A DNA stretch of 61,160 bases from Clostridiales bacterium (GCA_004557245.1 SFEL01000017.1:1-61160); one strand, 5' to 3'; positions 43,838 through 51,709 are shown, counted from the stretch's first letter. The notes: generated by a model from the letters alone, not told the origin. Translations and numbers: made by a program.

Positions 43838-44845
43838 TTAGTCTATTTCGGCCATTACTGCTTCACCAAAGCTGTTATCAACCAGCTCGGAAAGATCTAA
43901 CCTCGCGGTAAGCTCTCCGGCGCCCTCGAGTATATCCTGAAGCCGGGTGAAGGCGTCCTCGGTCATTGTGGGAACCTTGGTCCAGGAGTCGGTAGCCCGG
44001 TAGCTCTTTGCTACGGCAGACAGCGTGGCGATGTCGGTATCCGGGAAGTAGGACTGCATTGCGTAAGCGACCTCAATGTCGCTTGCCGCCCATACCCACT
44101 TCTGTGCCTTGTATATGGCTCGGACGAAAGCCGCTGCGAAGTCAGGATCCTTCTCTATGGTATCCTTGCGCATCATGAATGTGGTATAAGGTACTTCGCC
44201 GCTTTCAAGGCCCATATTGGTGACAATGTGGCCCTTGCCCTGTGCTGCGAAGGCAGAAGCGGTGGGCTCGAACAGCGTCACGTAGTCGCCTGTGCCGCTT
44301 TCAAATGCGCCGCCCATAAGGTTGAACTGTATGTTGCTTATTACCTCAACGTCACTGCCCGGTTCAAGGCCATGCTGCCTTAAAACATAGAGCAGGGTCA
44401 TATACGGCATTCCACCTGGGCGCCCTGCGATAATAGATTTGCCCTTCAGCTTGGAAAAATCAAAGCTGTCGTCCGCTTCTCTGCCAAGCAGGAAGGAACC
44501 GTCCCGCTTGGTGAGCTGGGCGATTATCATAGGGTGGTCCGCCTTGCCCTGATTGGTCACGTATATGCCTGTTTCAGGGCCCATGAGAGCTGCATCCGCC
44601 TCGCCCGAAAGCAGTGCCGTCATGCTGGCGTCGCTGCCGCCACCTGTGACGATGTCAACCTCAAGGCCTTCCGCCGCAAAGAATCCCTTTGAGCAGGCCA
44701 CATAAAGGGGGGCATAGAATACGGAACGGGTGACTTCGTTGAGCGTTACTTTGCGCAGGCCGCTTTCGTCTTTGCTGCAGGCGGTAAGTGCAAACAGCAT
44801 CATAAGGCACAGCAGCAAAGCTGTCAGTCTTTTCATGATAAGCAT
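43838..44845 (-). CDS. NMT1/SsuA-type substrate-binding lipoprotein
   Basis: 335 residues with a lipoprotein signal (MKRLTALLLCLMMLFALTAC, lipobox LTAC). The type 2 periplasmic-binding fold is of the ABC sulfonate/nitrate/HMP class: RSVFYAPLYVACSKGFFAAE, DIVTGGGSDASMTALLSGEA, KGKSIIAGRPGGMPYM. Such proteins deliver small ligands to an ABC permease, but no permease or ATPase gene lies beside it. GGAGGAAT precedes ATG 44845; ATG 44836 would drop three residues. Ligand unknown. Confidence 0.87.
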   Translation of the reverse strand: MLIMKRLTALLLCLMMLFALTACSKDESGLRKVTLNEVTRSVFYAPLYVACSKGFFAAEGLEVDIVTGGGSDASMTALLSGEADAALMGPETGIYVTNQGKADHPMIIAQLTKRDGSFLLGREADDSFDFSKLKGKSIIAGRPGGMPYMTLLYVLRQHGLEPGSDVEVISNIQFNLMGGAFESGTGDYVTLFEPTASAFAAQGKGHIVTNMGLESGEVPYTTFMMRKDTIEKDPDFAAAFVRAIYKAQKWVWAASDIEVAYAMQSYFPDTDIATLSAVAKSYRATDSWTKVPTMTEDAFTRLQDILEGAGELTARLDLSELVDNSFGEAVMAEID

Positions 44846-44904
44846 ATTCCTCCATATCAGTTTACTGCTATACTATGAAGGAAGTGCAGATTTAGTGCAT
44901 GGAA

Positions 44905-44930
44905 AAGGCCGCCCTCATGAGGCGGCCGGC
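44905..44930 (-). terminator. Terminator of pgsA (minus strand)
   Basis: On the minus strand, GGCCGCC (44927-44921) pairs with GGCGGCC (44913-44907) around TCATGAG, followed by TTTTCC. It separates pgsA from the binding-lipoprotein gene downstream on the same strand. Confidence 0.8.
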
Positions 44931-44947
44931 GTTGCTGCAGCAAGAAG

Positions 44948-45487
44948 CTATGCCTTACGGTGCATGAACTGCGTGCGCGCATAGTGGCCGAGGGCTATGA
45001 AGGAGCATACTATGGACATACAGAACAGCGCGGTGCTGAGGCCGCATATACGGCGAAGCAGCAGCGGAAGCGGGAATTTCTCCAGAAGCGCCATTGTTAT
45101 GCTGGCGCAGAACAACACGGTGGAGGCCTTGCCGAAGCGGTCGGAATAAGCTACCACATTGGAGCGGAGCATTATCAGCCCGCCGATTATCATAAGGCTT
45201 TCTTTTATTATCACAGCGGCCAGCATAAGCTCGTGTATCCAGCCCTCGGTATAGAAGCAGACTGATACCACGAGAAGCGTTACCTTGTCTGCAAGTGGAT
45301 CCAGTACCTTGCCGAGATCGGATACGCAGCCGTATTTTCTGGCGATAGCTCCGTCCAGCACATCGCTGACCATAGATATGATAAAAGTTATCACACAGGC
45401 GTTGTACTGATGGCAGACGAAGAAATAGGCAAATACCCCGGCGCAGGCTATGCGCACAAGCGTGAGTATGTTTGGCAGATTTTTCAT
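44948..45487 (-). CDS. pgsA: CDP-alcohol phosphatidyltransferase (PgsA-like)
   Basis: 179 residues from ATG 45487, about 8 nt after GGGGGTG; an upstream in-frame GTG overlaps that site. Begins KNLPNILTLVRIACAGVF, with six hydrophobic segments. The family motif DG-AR-G-D-D is present as DVLDGAIARKYG..DLGKVLDPLADK. Phosphatidylglycerophosphate synthase is the most likely activity, using CDP-diacylglycerol from CdsA; other CDP-alcohol transferases cannot be excluded. Confidence 0.87.
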   Translation of the reverse strand: MKNLPNILTLVRIACAGVFAYFFVCHQYNACVITFIISMVSDVLDGAIARKYGCVSDLGKVLDPLADKVTLLVVSVCFYTEGWIHELMLAAVIIKESLMIIGGLIMLRSNVVAYSDRFGKASTVLFCASITMALLEKFPLPLLLRRICGLSTALFCMSIVCSFIALGHYARTQFMHRKA

Positions 45488-45676
45488 TGGCGGTATCACC
45501 CCCGAATAAAACGCTTTTCACTATAAGGATAACCCATATGGCGGCTAAAAATAAAGCCTTTATCATAATTTTATATAAAATAGCCGGTTTTGACCATTGG
45601 AATTTTTAATGGGTGACAATCCGCAGCCGCATGAACGGAAAAATTGCGGCATTTTTTAAAACAGACCGTTATTCCG

Positions 45677-45705
45677 TTGACATGGCAAGTGCTAAAGTAT
45701 AAAAT
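45677..45705 (+). promoter_or_regulatory. Promoter of the PrsA-like gene
   Basis: Perfect TTGACA (45677-45682), 17-bp spacer, TAAAAT (45700-45705), with TATAAA overlapping at 15 bp. The ~265-nt gap back to pgsA is AT-rich and holds no other gene that I can support. Confidence 0.7.
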
Positions 45706-45765
45706 AAATAAGGTTTGTATACTGCCTGTTTATCGGGCTATCAACAAGAGATAAGGAGATTTTCA

Positions 45766-46941
45766 ATGCTTAAGAACAACCGTATCCTCCGAGTGCTTGC
45801 GGCGGTGATGACCGTTATAATGGTTGCCTGTGCCTTTGCAGGCTGCAGCGCAGTTGTGCAGGATCCCGTAGTTGCAAAGGTAGGCGATGTTGAGATACTG
45901 TATTCCACATTTTACAATGCATTCAGCACCTATGCACAGTATGGCATCATAGATACCAGCAACTCCGAGACCGCAAAGGACGGCCGCCAGATGATAATGG
46001 ATATGCTGGTGAATTCCGTAGTACCCGTGGCGGAGGCGCATAAGATCGGCCTCGAACTCACCGAAGAAGAGGCGAACAAAGCCAAGGAAAACGCCCTCTC
46101 GGCCGCAAACAGCTACCTTAGCCAGTATGAGGACAGCGAAATAGAGGACGAGACAGAGCGCCGCGAGGCCGCCATAAAGGCCTTCGATGAGGCATATAAG
46201 GCCAACGGCTACTCCTTTGCGGCAATACTCGCCGATATGGAGCAGCAGTATTTGGACGAAGCCCTGGGCCAGAGGATACTGAATGACCATTATTCTACCA
46301 TAGAAGATCCTACCGACGAGGAAATACAGGCCCGCTACGACGAGGAACTGGCAGCAGACAGGGAGGCCTACGAAAAGGATCCTTCCCAGTACTATAACGA
46401 TGAGAGCTACTATTCCTACTATGGCAACCTCAAGCCGTTAGTAGCCCCCGATGGACTGTACTACGTAAAGCATATACTCATCAAGAACGCCGAGAATGCC
46501 GATGAGGACAAGAAGGACAGGGACTACAAGGCCCTTGCGCAGGAAGTGCTGGACAAGGTAAACGCCGGCGAGGACTTTGAAGCCCTTATGAAGGAATACA
46601 ATGAAGATCCCGGCATGGACAGCAAGCCCGATGGTTATATCGTGGGTGAAACCTTTGAAAACGTATATGACGAGGCTTTCCAGAAGGCGGCAGCTGCCCT
46701 GAAGAAAGAAGGGGACGTTTCCGGCTTGGTAGAGGGTACCTACGGCATACATATAATCAAGCGCTATAAAGATGTAAGCACCGACGTAGTTCCCCTTGAG
46801 GACGTAAAGGACGATATAAAGAATCTTATCATGAGCGAAAAGAAGGACGAGATGTACGATCAGCTCATGGAGCAGTGGAAGTCCGAGCTGGATGTAGTTA
46901 CCTACGACAAGCGAGTACAGTACGTGGGCGTGAACCAGTAA
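45766..46941 (+). CDS. PrsA-like foldase lipoprotein (parvulin peptidyl-prolyl isomerase)
   Basis: 391 residues from ATG 45766 (AAGGAGATTTTCA upstream). Lipoprotein signal ending VACAFAGCS (lipobox AFAGC); SurA/PrsA-type helical chaperone part (about 35-230) with a Tyr/Asp-rich loop near 215; then a parvulin domain: YYVKHILIKNA, AQEVLDKVNAGEDFEALMKE, and EGTYGIHIIKRY at its end. It helps secreted and wall proteins fold outside the membrane. The gene is monocistronic between a promoter and a terminator. Confidence 0.92.
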   Translation: MLKNNRILRVLAAVMTVIMVACAFAGCSAVVQDPVVAKVGDVEILYSTFYNAFSTYAQYGIIDTSNSETAKDGRQMIMDMLVNSVVPVAEAHKIGLELTEEEANKAKENALSAANSYLSQYEDSEIEDETERREAAIKAFDEAYKANGYSFAAILADMEQQYLDEALGQRILNDHYSTIEDPTDEEIQARYDEELAADREAYEKDPSQYYNDESYYSYYGNLKPLVAPDGLYYVKHILIKNAENADEDKKDRDYKALAQEVLDKVNAGEDFEALMKEYNEDPGMDSKPDGYIVGETFENVYDEAFQKAAAALKKEGDVSGLVEGTYGIHIIKRYKDVSTDVVPLEDVKDDIKNLIMSEKKDEMYDQLMEQWKSELDVVTYDKRVQYVGVNQ

Positions 46942-46966
46942 TAAAAAAGCAGCATAGATCAGACAA

Positions 46967-46994
46967 AAAAGAGCGGCAGCTTTGCCGCTCTTTT
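46967..46994. terminator. Bidirectional terminator between convergent genes
   Basis: GAGCGGCA (46971-46978) / TGCCGCTC (46983-46990), loop GCTT, flanked by AAAA and TTTT, so it can serve the PrsA-like gene and the opposing kinase gene. Confidence 0.88.
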
Positions 46995-47001
46995 GCTGTT
47001 T

Positions 47002-48210
47002 TCAGTTTACGTTGAAGCTGAAGTTGGCGCCGTAGCCCATGCCGTTGAAGTCCGGGCAGTAATAGTAAATATAGTATTCTCCCGGACCGTCCACCGTTAC
47101 CTTGTCTCCCGTTATGGTCTCTCCCGCCTGCCCCGGAGGAACGGAGTATTCCCAGTGCTGGGCGGTGTGGGTCTTTGCCTTGCAGTCCTTCGAGTATACC
47201 GGCGCCGAAACCTTTATATCCAGCGTGAGAGGGAATTCCGTTGCGCCTCTTACGCTCTTTGGCAAAAACTCAGCGCCGGGGTAGCTGAATAGAGAATATC
47301 CCTCCAGCCTCGTGTCGTTCGGGCGCGTGATGAGCTCGCAAGTGCAGGGTATCTCCTCAGCAACCTCAGCAGCTTTAACAGCCTCAACGGCCTTTTCTGC
47401 AGGCGGCGTCTCGTCATGCGTCTGTGCTTCCTCTTTTGTATGTATCCCGCCGCCTGCGGCAAGGCCGGAACAAAAGCCCAGCAGCAGCGCAAGAATGACC
47501 GGTGCAGCACGGGGGATAAAGGGCTTTTTCTTTTTCGCACCCAAGTCTTTAAGCAGCTCATCCGCTGAGGAATACCTGTCCTTCGCGTTGAATTCGAGGC
47601 ATTTTTTGATTATACGCCCCATAGGGCAGCTTATCTCAGCTCCCGGGGCGTATGGCTTGCCCTCTGCCGCCTCGTAGAGCGTTGCGCCGAGGGAGTATAT
47701 GTCGCTTTCCGGCCCGGTCTGGCCGAAGCCGTATTGCTCCGGCGCGGCATAGCCGTGGGTGCCGAGGGTAACGGTATCCGAGGTGGCCCCCGGCTTGAAA
47801 AGGCGGGAGGCGTCGAAGTCTATGAGCACATATCTTCCGTCGTCGGTGCGTATTATGTTTTCCGGCTTTATGTCCCTGTGTATTACGGGCGGGCAGCTGC
47901 CGTGCAGCAGAGAAAGGGCGGAGCATATATCTATGGCGAGCCGCCTTAGCTCCTCCTCGCCCAGCGTTCCGTCATGCAGCGCTTTCCTCAGGGTAACGCC
48001 GTCGATATATCCCTCGGTCACGGTCGCCCCATCCTCATCTTCCCTTACGGATATGACCTTTGGCAGGTTGGGGCTGTTCAGGTTCATGAGGGCGCAATAG
48101 AGCGGCACGGCGGACTTGCTTATCCTGCGCTGGGTCGCGCATACCCTTCCATCGGCTCCGTATGCGAACATGACCCGGCCTTTGGCGGCAAAATCGTCTT
48201 TAAGCGTCAC
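47002..48210 (-). CDS. Transmembrane Ser/Thr protein kinase-like protein, atypical N-lobe
   Basis: 402 residues from GTG 48210, overlapping the stop of the HTH gene (GTGA), with AAGGAGG upstream. Kinase domain about 1-225: catalytic loop VIHRDIKPENII (109-120), metal motif LIDFDASR (DFD at 131-133), LGTHGYAAPEQYG and DIYSLGATLYE. The N-lobe is short, with no Gly-rich loop, CATQRRI where the VAIK lysine is expected, and no Glu in the segment LYCALMNLNSPNLP, so ATP binding may be unusual or lost. Then one membrane helix (about 235-255), an Ala/Glu linker and an extracytoplasmic C-terminal domain of ~120 residues with Cys. It probably senses envelope state together with the HTH partner. Confidence 0.85.
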   Translation of the reverse strand: MTLKDDFAAKGRVMFAYGADGRVCATQRRISKSAVPLYCALMNLNSPNLPKVISVREDEDGATVTEGYIDGVTLRKALHDGTLGEEELRRLAIDICSALSLLHGSCPPVIHRDIKPENIIRTDDGRYVLIDFDASRLFKPGATSDTVTLGTHGYAAPEQYGFGQTGPESDIYSLGATLYEAAEGKPYAPGAEISCPMGRIIKKCLEFNAKDRYSSADELLKDLGAKKKKPFIPRAAPVILALLLGFCSGLAAGGGIHTKEEAQTHDETPPAEKAVEAVKAAEVAEEIPCTCELITRPNDTRLEGYSLFSYPGAEFLPKSVRGATEFPLTLDIKVSAPVYSKDCKAKTHTAQHWEYSVPPGQAGETITGDKVTVDGPGEYYIYYYCPDFNGMGYGANFSFNVN

Positions 48211-48623
48211 AGGGTATCCTCCTTTATATCGAAAAGCAGATCATTGCATTGACTCAGCCCTATGCCTCTTTCGAGGGCGAAGATAAGCGCGCCATCGCGG
48301 TGAAAGCGGGGATCGAGCAGGGCGTGGCGGCTGATGCGCAGCAGCGTCTGGCATTCCGATAACGTAGAGCCAATTGCGAGGCAGAAGGCCACCACGGTAT
48401 CCCGCCCCGGCGTGCGCTCATCGTTGAGTATGCGGTAAACGTAGTTGCCGGTGCCGGTGCGCGCAGATATATCGCCCGGACGCAGCCCGTACTTATCCAG
48501 CAGGGCGTAAAGGCAGCCGCCCGGCGTATCTTTTATGAGCTCGTCTTCGTATTTTTGAAAAAAAGATAATAAATCTGAAGTCTGGCTGAGGAAGAAAAGC
48601 AAATTGGAAGTACTTATGCTCAA
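48207..48623 (-). CDS. HTH-domain protein coupled to the kinase
   Basis: 138 residues from TTG 48623; a run of nine G sits 7 nt before this codon and must act as the ribosome site. The middle (YALLDKYGLRPGDISARTGT, YVYRILNDERTPGRDTVVAF, CLAIGSTLSECQTLL) follows an XRE-type HTH layout, with DISARTG as helix 2. The C-terminal part (HRDGALIFALERGIGLSQCN) is predicted helical. The stop overlaps the kinase start, so the two proteins are made together. Regulator or kinase adaptor; targets unknown. Confidence 0.72.
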   Translation of the reverse strand: MSISTSNLLFFLSQTSDLLSFFQKYEDELIKDTPGGCLYALLDKYGLRPGDISARTGTGNYVYRILNDERTPGRDTVVAFCLAIGSTLSECQTLLRISRHALLDPRFHRDGALIFALERGIGLSQCNDLLFDIKEDTL

Positions 48624-48630
48624 GGGCTGT

Positions 48631-48639
48631 CCCCCCCCC
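48631..48639 (-). promoter_or_regulatory. G9 homopolymer serving as ribosome-binding site
   Basis: Minus strand reads AAGAAGGGGGGGGGACAGCCC then TTG. The nine-G run falls at the Shine-Dalgarno position of the HTH gene, within a ~20-nt leader. Slippage here would change SD length and spacing. Confidence 0.6.
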
Positions 48640-48649
48640 TTCTTGTATC

Positions 48650-48678
48650 AGAATAAACCAGATGTGCGCCCCTGTCAA
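48650..48678 (-). promoter_or_regulatory. Promoter of the HTH-kinase operon
   Basis: On the minus strand, perfect TTGACA (48678-48673), 17-bp spacer, TATTCT (48655-48650). Predicted transcription start near 48643, just ahead of the G9 run. Confidence 0.72.
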
Positions 48679-48807
48679 CACAAAAGGCAGCGGGCGGTTT
48701 TTTCGCCTCCGTGTCGAAGAAAAGAGCTGTTCTCCGATGGTATGATTTTACAAAACGTATCCATACTATAACCACACACCGTGTCCGATAAGGAGAAATG
48801 CAAAAAA

Positions 48808-49644
48808 ATGAAAAGAACAGCCGCCGTGATGCTTCTCATAATATTGTTGGCTGCGGGCTGCGCCGATGCGGAGGCAGGGAAGCCCATATTTGAAATGGCC
48901 CCGGCCGCCGTGACCGCTGCGCCCACGCCGGAGCCTACTCCCGCGCCCACACCGGAGCCTACGCCGGAACCGACGCCGGAGCCCATACCATTTTCGAAAT
49001 ACGCGCCTACCGTAAATATGTCCTTTGAGGAGCTGATAGGGGACGATGGGGACAGGAGCCTGCCGAAGGGATACCCAAAGGCGGGCACGTATAAGATAAT
49101 AGTCGATATAGCGCATCAGGTGACGATGGTATACAAGGCGGACGAAAGCGGCGAATACAGGCCGGAAAGGTATATGCTCTGCTCGACCGGAATAAATGGC
49201 CGCACGCCGAAGGGGACCTTCAAGATGGGGGCGTACAGGGTGCGCTTTTCGAAATTCGCACGGGACGGAAGGTACGGGCAGTACTGGACGCAGATACGCA
49301 AGGCGATTTACTTTCACACCACGCTGTACACCGCAAAGGACGTGAACGCATACGAAGAGGCCTCCTTCAACAAGCTGGGCGTGGCGGATTCCCACGGCTG
49401 CGTGCGGCTTACGGTGCCGGACGCAAGGTGGATGTGGTATCATATCGCCCCCGGCACGGAGTGCGTGATACGGGAGGGAGACCCCGATGACGCAGAGACC
49501 GCCGCGATAAGGGCGGGGCTTACGATAGCCAAGGCGCCGGAGGAGCGCGTGGAGCTTTCGGCGGGGACTGCGCCGTATACCGACGATTGGCGCGTGGAGG
49601 ATATACCCATAGAGGAAAAGTTCCGCCAGGGCAGCCAGAACTGA
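48808..49644 (+). CDS. L,D-transpeptidase lipoprotein (YkuD domain)
   Basis: 278 residues from ATG 48808; AAGGAG lies 12 nt upstream. Lipoprotein signal MKRTAAVMLLIILLAAGC (lipobox LAAGC), then a PEPTPAPTPEPT-type Pro/Thr spacer (about 33-60) that crosses the wall, then a YkuD domain with HTTLYTAK and the active-site motif DSHGCVRL (C198). Such enzymes make 3-3 peptidoglycan cross-links or attach proteins. It is divergent from the HTH-kinase operon, which may control or sense it (inference from position). A terminator follows. Confidence 0.92.
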   Translation: MKRTAAVMLLIILLAAGCADAEAGKPIFEMAPAAVTAAPTPEPTPAPTPEPTPEPTPEPIPFSKYAPTVNMSFEELIGDDGDRSLPKGYPKAGTYKIIVDIAHQVTMVYKADESGEYRPERYMLCSTGINGRTPKGTFKMGAYRVRFSKFARDGRYGQYWTQIRKAIYFHTTLYTAKDVNAYEEASFNKLGVADSHGCVRLTVPDARWMWYHIAPGTECVIREGDPDDAETAAIRAGLTIAKAPEERVELSAGTAPYTDDWRVEDIPIEEKFRQGSQN

Positions 49645-49668
49645 AAAACCGCATATTGAGACACTCCG

Positions 49669-49699
49669 AGGCTGCCCGATAATATTAGGGCAGCCTTTT
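49669..49699 (+). terminator. Terminator of the L,D-transpeptidase gene
   Basis: AGGCTGCCC (49669-49677) / GGGCAGCCT (49688-49696), 10-nt loop, then TTTG. Confidence 0.82.
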
Positions 49700-49705
49700 G
49701 AACTG

Positions 49706-49734
49706 TTGCAATTTTTGGCCGGTTTTTGTATGCT
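49706..49734 (+). promoter_or_regulatory. Promoter of the AlaX-type gene
   Basis: TTGCAA (49706-49711), 17-bp spacer, TATGCT (49729-49734), just after the preceding terminator. Start near 49741, leader about 25 nt. Confidence 0.65.
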
Positions 49735-49765
49735 ATAAGCATATCTGAAAGGACATTGGTGCTTT

Positions 49766-50980
49766 ATGACTAAAAGGGCTTATTACGCTAACGGCGCGCT
49801 GGAGTGCGAGGCCACAGTGCTGGAGTGCAGAGCCGTGGAGAACGGCTTTGAGATACTTACCGACGTTACCTCTATTTTTCCGGAAAGCGGAGGACAACTG
49901 TCAGATACGGGCTTTATTGGGGATTCCCGCGTGACCCACGCCCGCGAGGAGGACAGCGAGGTATGGCATCTCTGCGATAAGGCCGTAGAAGCGGGTGCAA
50001 AGGTAAAGATAGCCGCCGATACCGGGCCCCGCCTGGACCACACACAGCAGCACAGCGGAGAACATATACTTTCCGGCATGGCAAGTAAGCTGTTCGGAGC
50101 CAAGAACGTAGGCTTCCACATGGCGGAGGACTATGCTACCATAGACCTCGACACACAGCTCACCCATGAGCAGATAAAGGAACTTCAGCGAGAGGCTAAC
50201 CGCGCGGTGCAGCGCAACGTTCCTGTTACATATGAGACGGTTCAGGGCGAGGAACTTGAGAATATCACGCTACGCAAGCAGGCCAAGGGCCTCAAGGGAG
50301 ATATCCGCATAGTATATTTTGACGGGGGAGAGGTAGATTCCTGCACCTGCTGCGGCACACATGTAGCTTTTTCCGGCGAGGTAGGATACATAAAGATAAC
50401 CGCCCATATAAAATACAAGGGAGGCACCCGTATATGGTTCGCCTGCGGCATGCGCGCCGTCGAGGATTCGCTGAATAATCAGGATATCGTGGATTCTCTT
50501 GCAGTGCGCTTCAGCGCAAAGCAGGAGGACGTGCTCAATGCAGTTCTGCGTCAGGGGGACGAGCTCACCGCCGCAAGACATCAGCTCAAGGAGCGCACCG
50601 AGAAGCTAAACGAATTCATAGCGGCGGAATTGCTGGGCAAGGCGGAGGTGATAGGCGCCACAAAGCTTATAATAGATATGCGGAAGGGCAGCTCCATGAA
50701 CGAGCTGAAGAACCTTGGCGATATGCTCATAAGGGACGAAAACGTCCTGGCGATGCTCTTTGGCGAGAACGGGGACAGCCTCGTATATCAGCTGGCACGC
50801 GGCAGGAACGTCAAGACCAGCATGAGGGAGCTTATAAAGGCGGTGAACGCAGCGGCAGGCGGCAAGGGCGGCGGAAGGGATGAGTACGCTCAGGGCAGCG
50901 CTAAGATAACCAGCGCAACGGACGCCGAGGGCAGCATAGAGAGCCTCAGAGGTTATTGCAGGAGCATGCTGAAGGCATAA
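49766..50980 (+). CDS. AlaX-type alanyl-tRNA editing protein with DHHA1 domain
   Basis: 404 residues, starting at ATG 49766 with GAAAGGA some 12 nt upstream. N-terminal alanyl-tRNA synthetase-like beta barrel (FPESGGQLSDTGFIG), the editing domain with the zinc motif QQHSGEHIL and distal CTCCGTH (C..H), then a coiled coil (about 250-295) and a C-terminal DHHA1 domain with a GGKGGGR motif. This matches long AlaX/AlaRS C-terminal paralogs that clear Ser or Gly from mischarged tRNA-Ala. It lacks the aminoacylation domain and is thus not AlaRS. Confidence 0.9.
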   Translation: MTKRAYYANGALECEATVLECRAVENGFEILTDVTSIFPESGGQLSDTGFIGDSRVTHAREEDSEVWHLCDKAVEAGAKVKIAADTGPRLDHTQQHSGEHILSGMASKLFGAKNVGFHMAEDYATIDLDTQLTHEQIKELQREANRAVQRNVPVTYETVQGEELENITLRKQAKGLKGDIRIVYFDGGEVDSCTCCGTHVAFSGEVGYIKITAHIKYKGGTRIWFACGMRAVEDSLNNQDIVDSLAVRFSAKQEDVLNAVLRQGDELTAARHQLKERTEKLNEFIAAELLGKAEVIGATKLIIDMRKGSSMNELKNLGDMLIRDENVLAMLFGENGDSLVYQLARGRNVKTSMRELIKAVNAAAGGKGGGRDEYAQGSAKITSATDAEGSIESLRGYCRSMLKA

Positions 50981-51007
50981 AAGCACAGAAAAACAGCGAA
51001 TATACTG

Positions 51008-51035
51008 TTGACAAATATCCCGAATGTGATATAAT
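51008..51035 (+). promoter_or_regulatory. Promoter of infC-rpmI-rplT
   Basis: Perfect TTGACA (51008-51013) and perfect TATAAT (51030-51035) with a 16-bp spacer. Start near 51042. Confidence 0.85.
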
Positions 51036-51041
51036 AACCAA

Positions 51042-51160
51042 CGGCAAAGCAGAAGCAGCCCGCTTCTCACCCGCCGGCAGAATTCAGCCAGGCGCGGTAA
51101 ATACAGGCAAGGATTTGAGCTAATGTATTCGGCGGGTCTTCAGGCCCGCTGAATTTTTTA
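51042..51160 (+). ncRNA. L20-type leader with alternative terminator and antiterminator
   Basis: A 5' hairpin AGAAGC (51051-51056)/GCTTCT (51062-51067) is followed by ACCCGCC (51069-51075), which is perfectly complementary to GGCGGGT (51131-51137). The latter also forms the left arm of a terminator GCGGGTC (51132-51138)/GGCCCGC (51143-51149), loop TTCA, with TTTTTT at 51154-51159. The two pairings exclude each other. In Bacillus, L20 binds such a leader and favours termination, giving feedback on infC-rpmI-rplT. The family call is by arrangement and the pairing scheme is visible here. Confidence 0.75.
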
Positions 51161-51176
51161 TATGGAGGTGTCCACC

Positions 51177-51692
51177 ATAGCCAAGGAAGAACTTCAGATC
51201 AACGAGGAGATCCGCGATAAGGAAGTGCGCCTTATCGACGAGAACGGCAACCAGCAGGGCGTTGTTCATAGCGACGTCGCTCTTCGCATGGCAGAAGAAG
51301 CGGGGCTTGACCTCGTCAAGATAGCCCCTCAGGCCACGCCGCCCGTATGCAAGATAATGGACTACGGCAAGTACAAGTTTGAGCAGGGCAAGAGAGAAAA
51401 GGAAGCCAGGAAGAACCAGAAGGTCATCGATATAAAGGAGATACGCCTTTCCGCCACTATCGATACCCACGATATGGAAGTTAAAGCCAAGGCAACCGAA
51501 AAGTTCCTCAAGAACGGGGACAAGGTAAAGGTGACTATCCGCTTCCGAGGCCGCCAGATAAAGCACGGCGACCTGGGACTGGACGTAATGGACACTTTCT
51601 ACGATATGGTCAAGGACAGTGCTGCGATCGACCGCCCTGCTAAGCAGGAGGGACGCAATATGTTCATGATATTAACACCCAAAACCAATTAA
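51177..51692 (+). CDS. infC: Translation initiation factor IF-3, probable AUA start
   Basis: 171 residues. Signatures: QINEEIRDKEVRLIDENGNQ, the linker KEARKNQKVIDIKEIRL, and the C-domain KVTIRFRGRQIKHGDLG. The only ATG near the start (51162) overlaps GGAGGTG (51164-51170) and has no ribosome site of its own. The AUA at 51177, read as IAKEELQINEEIRDK, lies 6 nt after GGAGGTG. infC in other bacteria uses rare AUU/AUC/AUA starts so that IF-3 represses its own translation. If the ATG is used instead, the protein gains five residues (start 51162). Confidence 0.93.
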   Translation: MAKEELQINEEIRDKEVRLIDENGNQQGVVHSDVALRMAEEAGLDLVKIAPQATPPVCKIMDYGKYKFEQGKREKEARKNQKVIDIKEIRLSATIDTHDMEVKAKATEKFLKNGDKVKVTIRFRGRQIKHGDLGLDVMDTFYDMVKDSAAIDRPAKQEGRNMFMILTPKTN

Positions 51693-51709
51693 TACAGGAG
51701 GAATACCCC

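Noticed and set aside
44955..45566. Minus-strand frame starting MIKALFLAAIWVILIV upstream of pgsA
   Set aside because: The hydrophobic start is suggestive, but the frame then runs out of phase through all of pgsA and turns into Arg/His-rich shadow sequence, so no bounded small gene can be defined.
48905..48990. Short tandem repeats that could suggest a repeat array
   Set aside because: They encode the PEPT spacer of the L,D-transpeptidase. Unit length and position fit coding repeats and not CRISPR; no array with spacers exists in the window.
48675..49088. Minus-strand frame with Gly-Val-Gly-Ser repeats
   Set aside because: It is the complement of the Pro-Glu-Pro-Thr spacer of the L,D-transpeptidase; the plus-strand gene has a lipobox and an active site.
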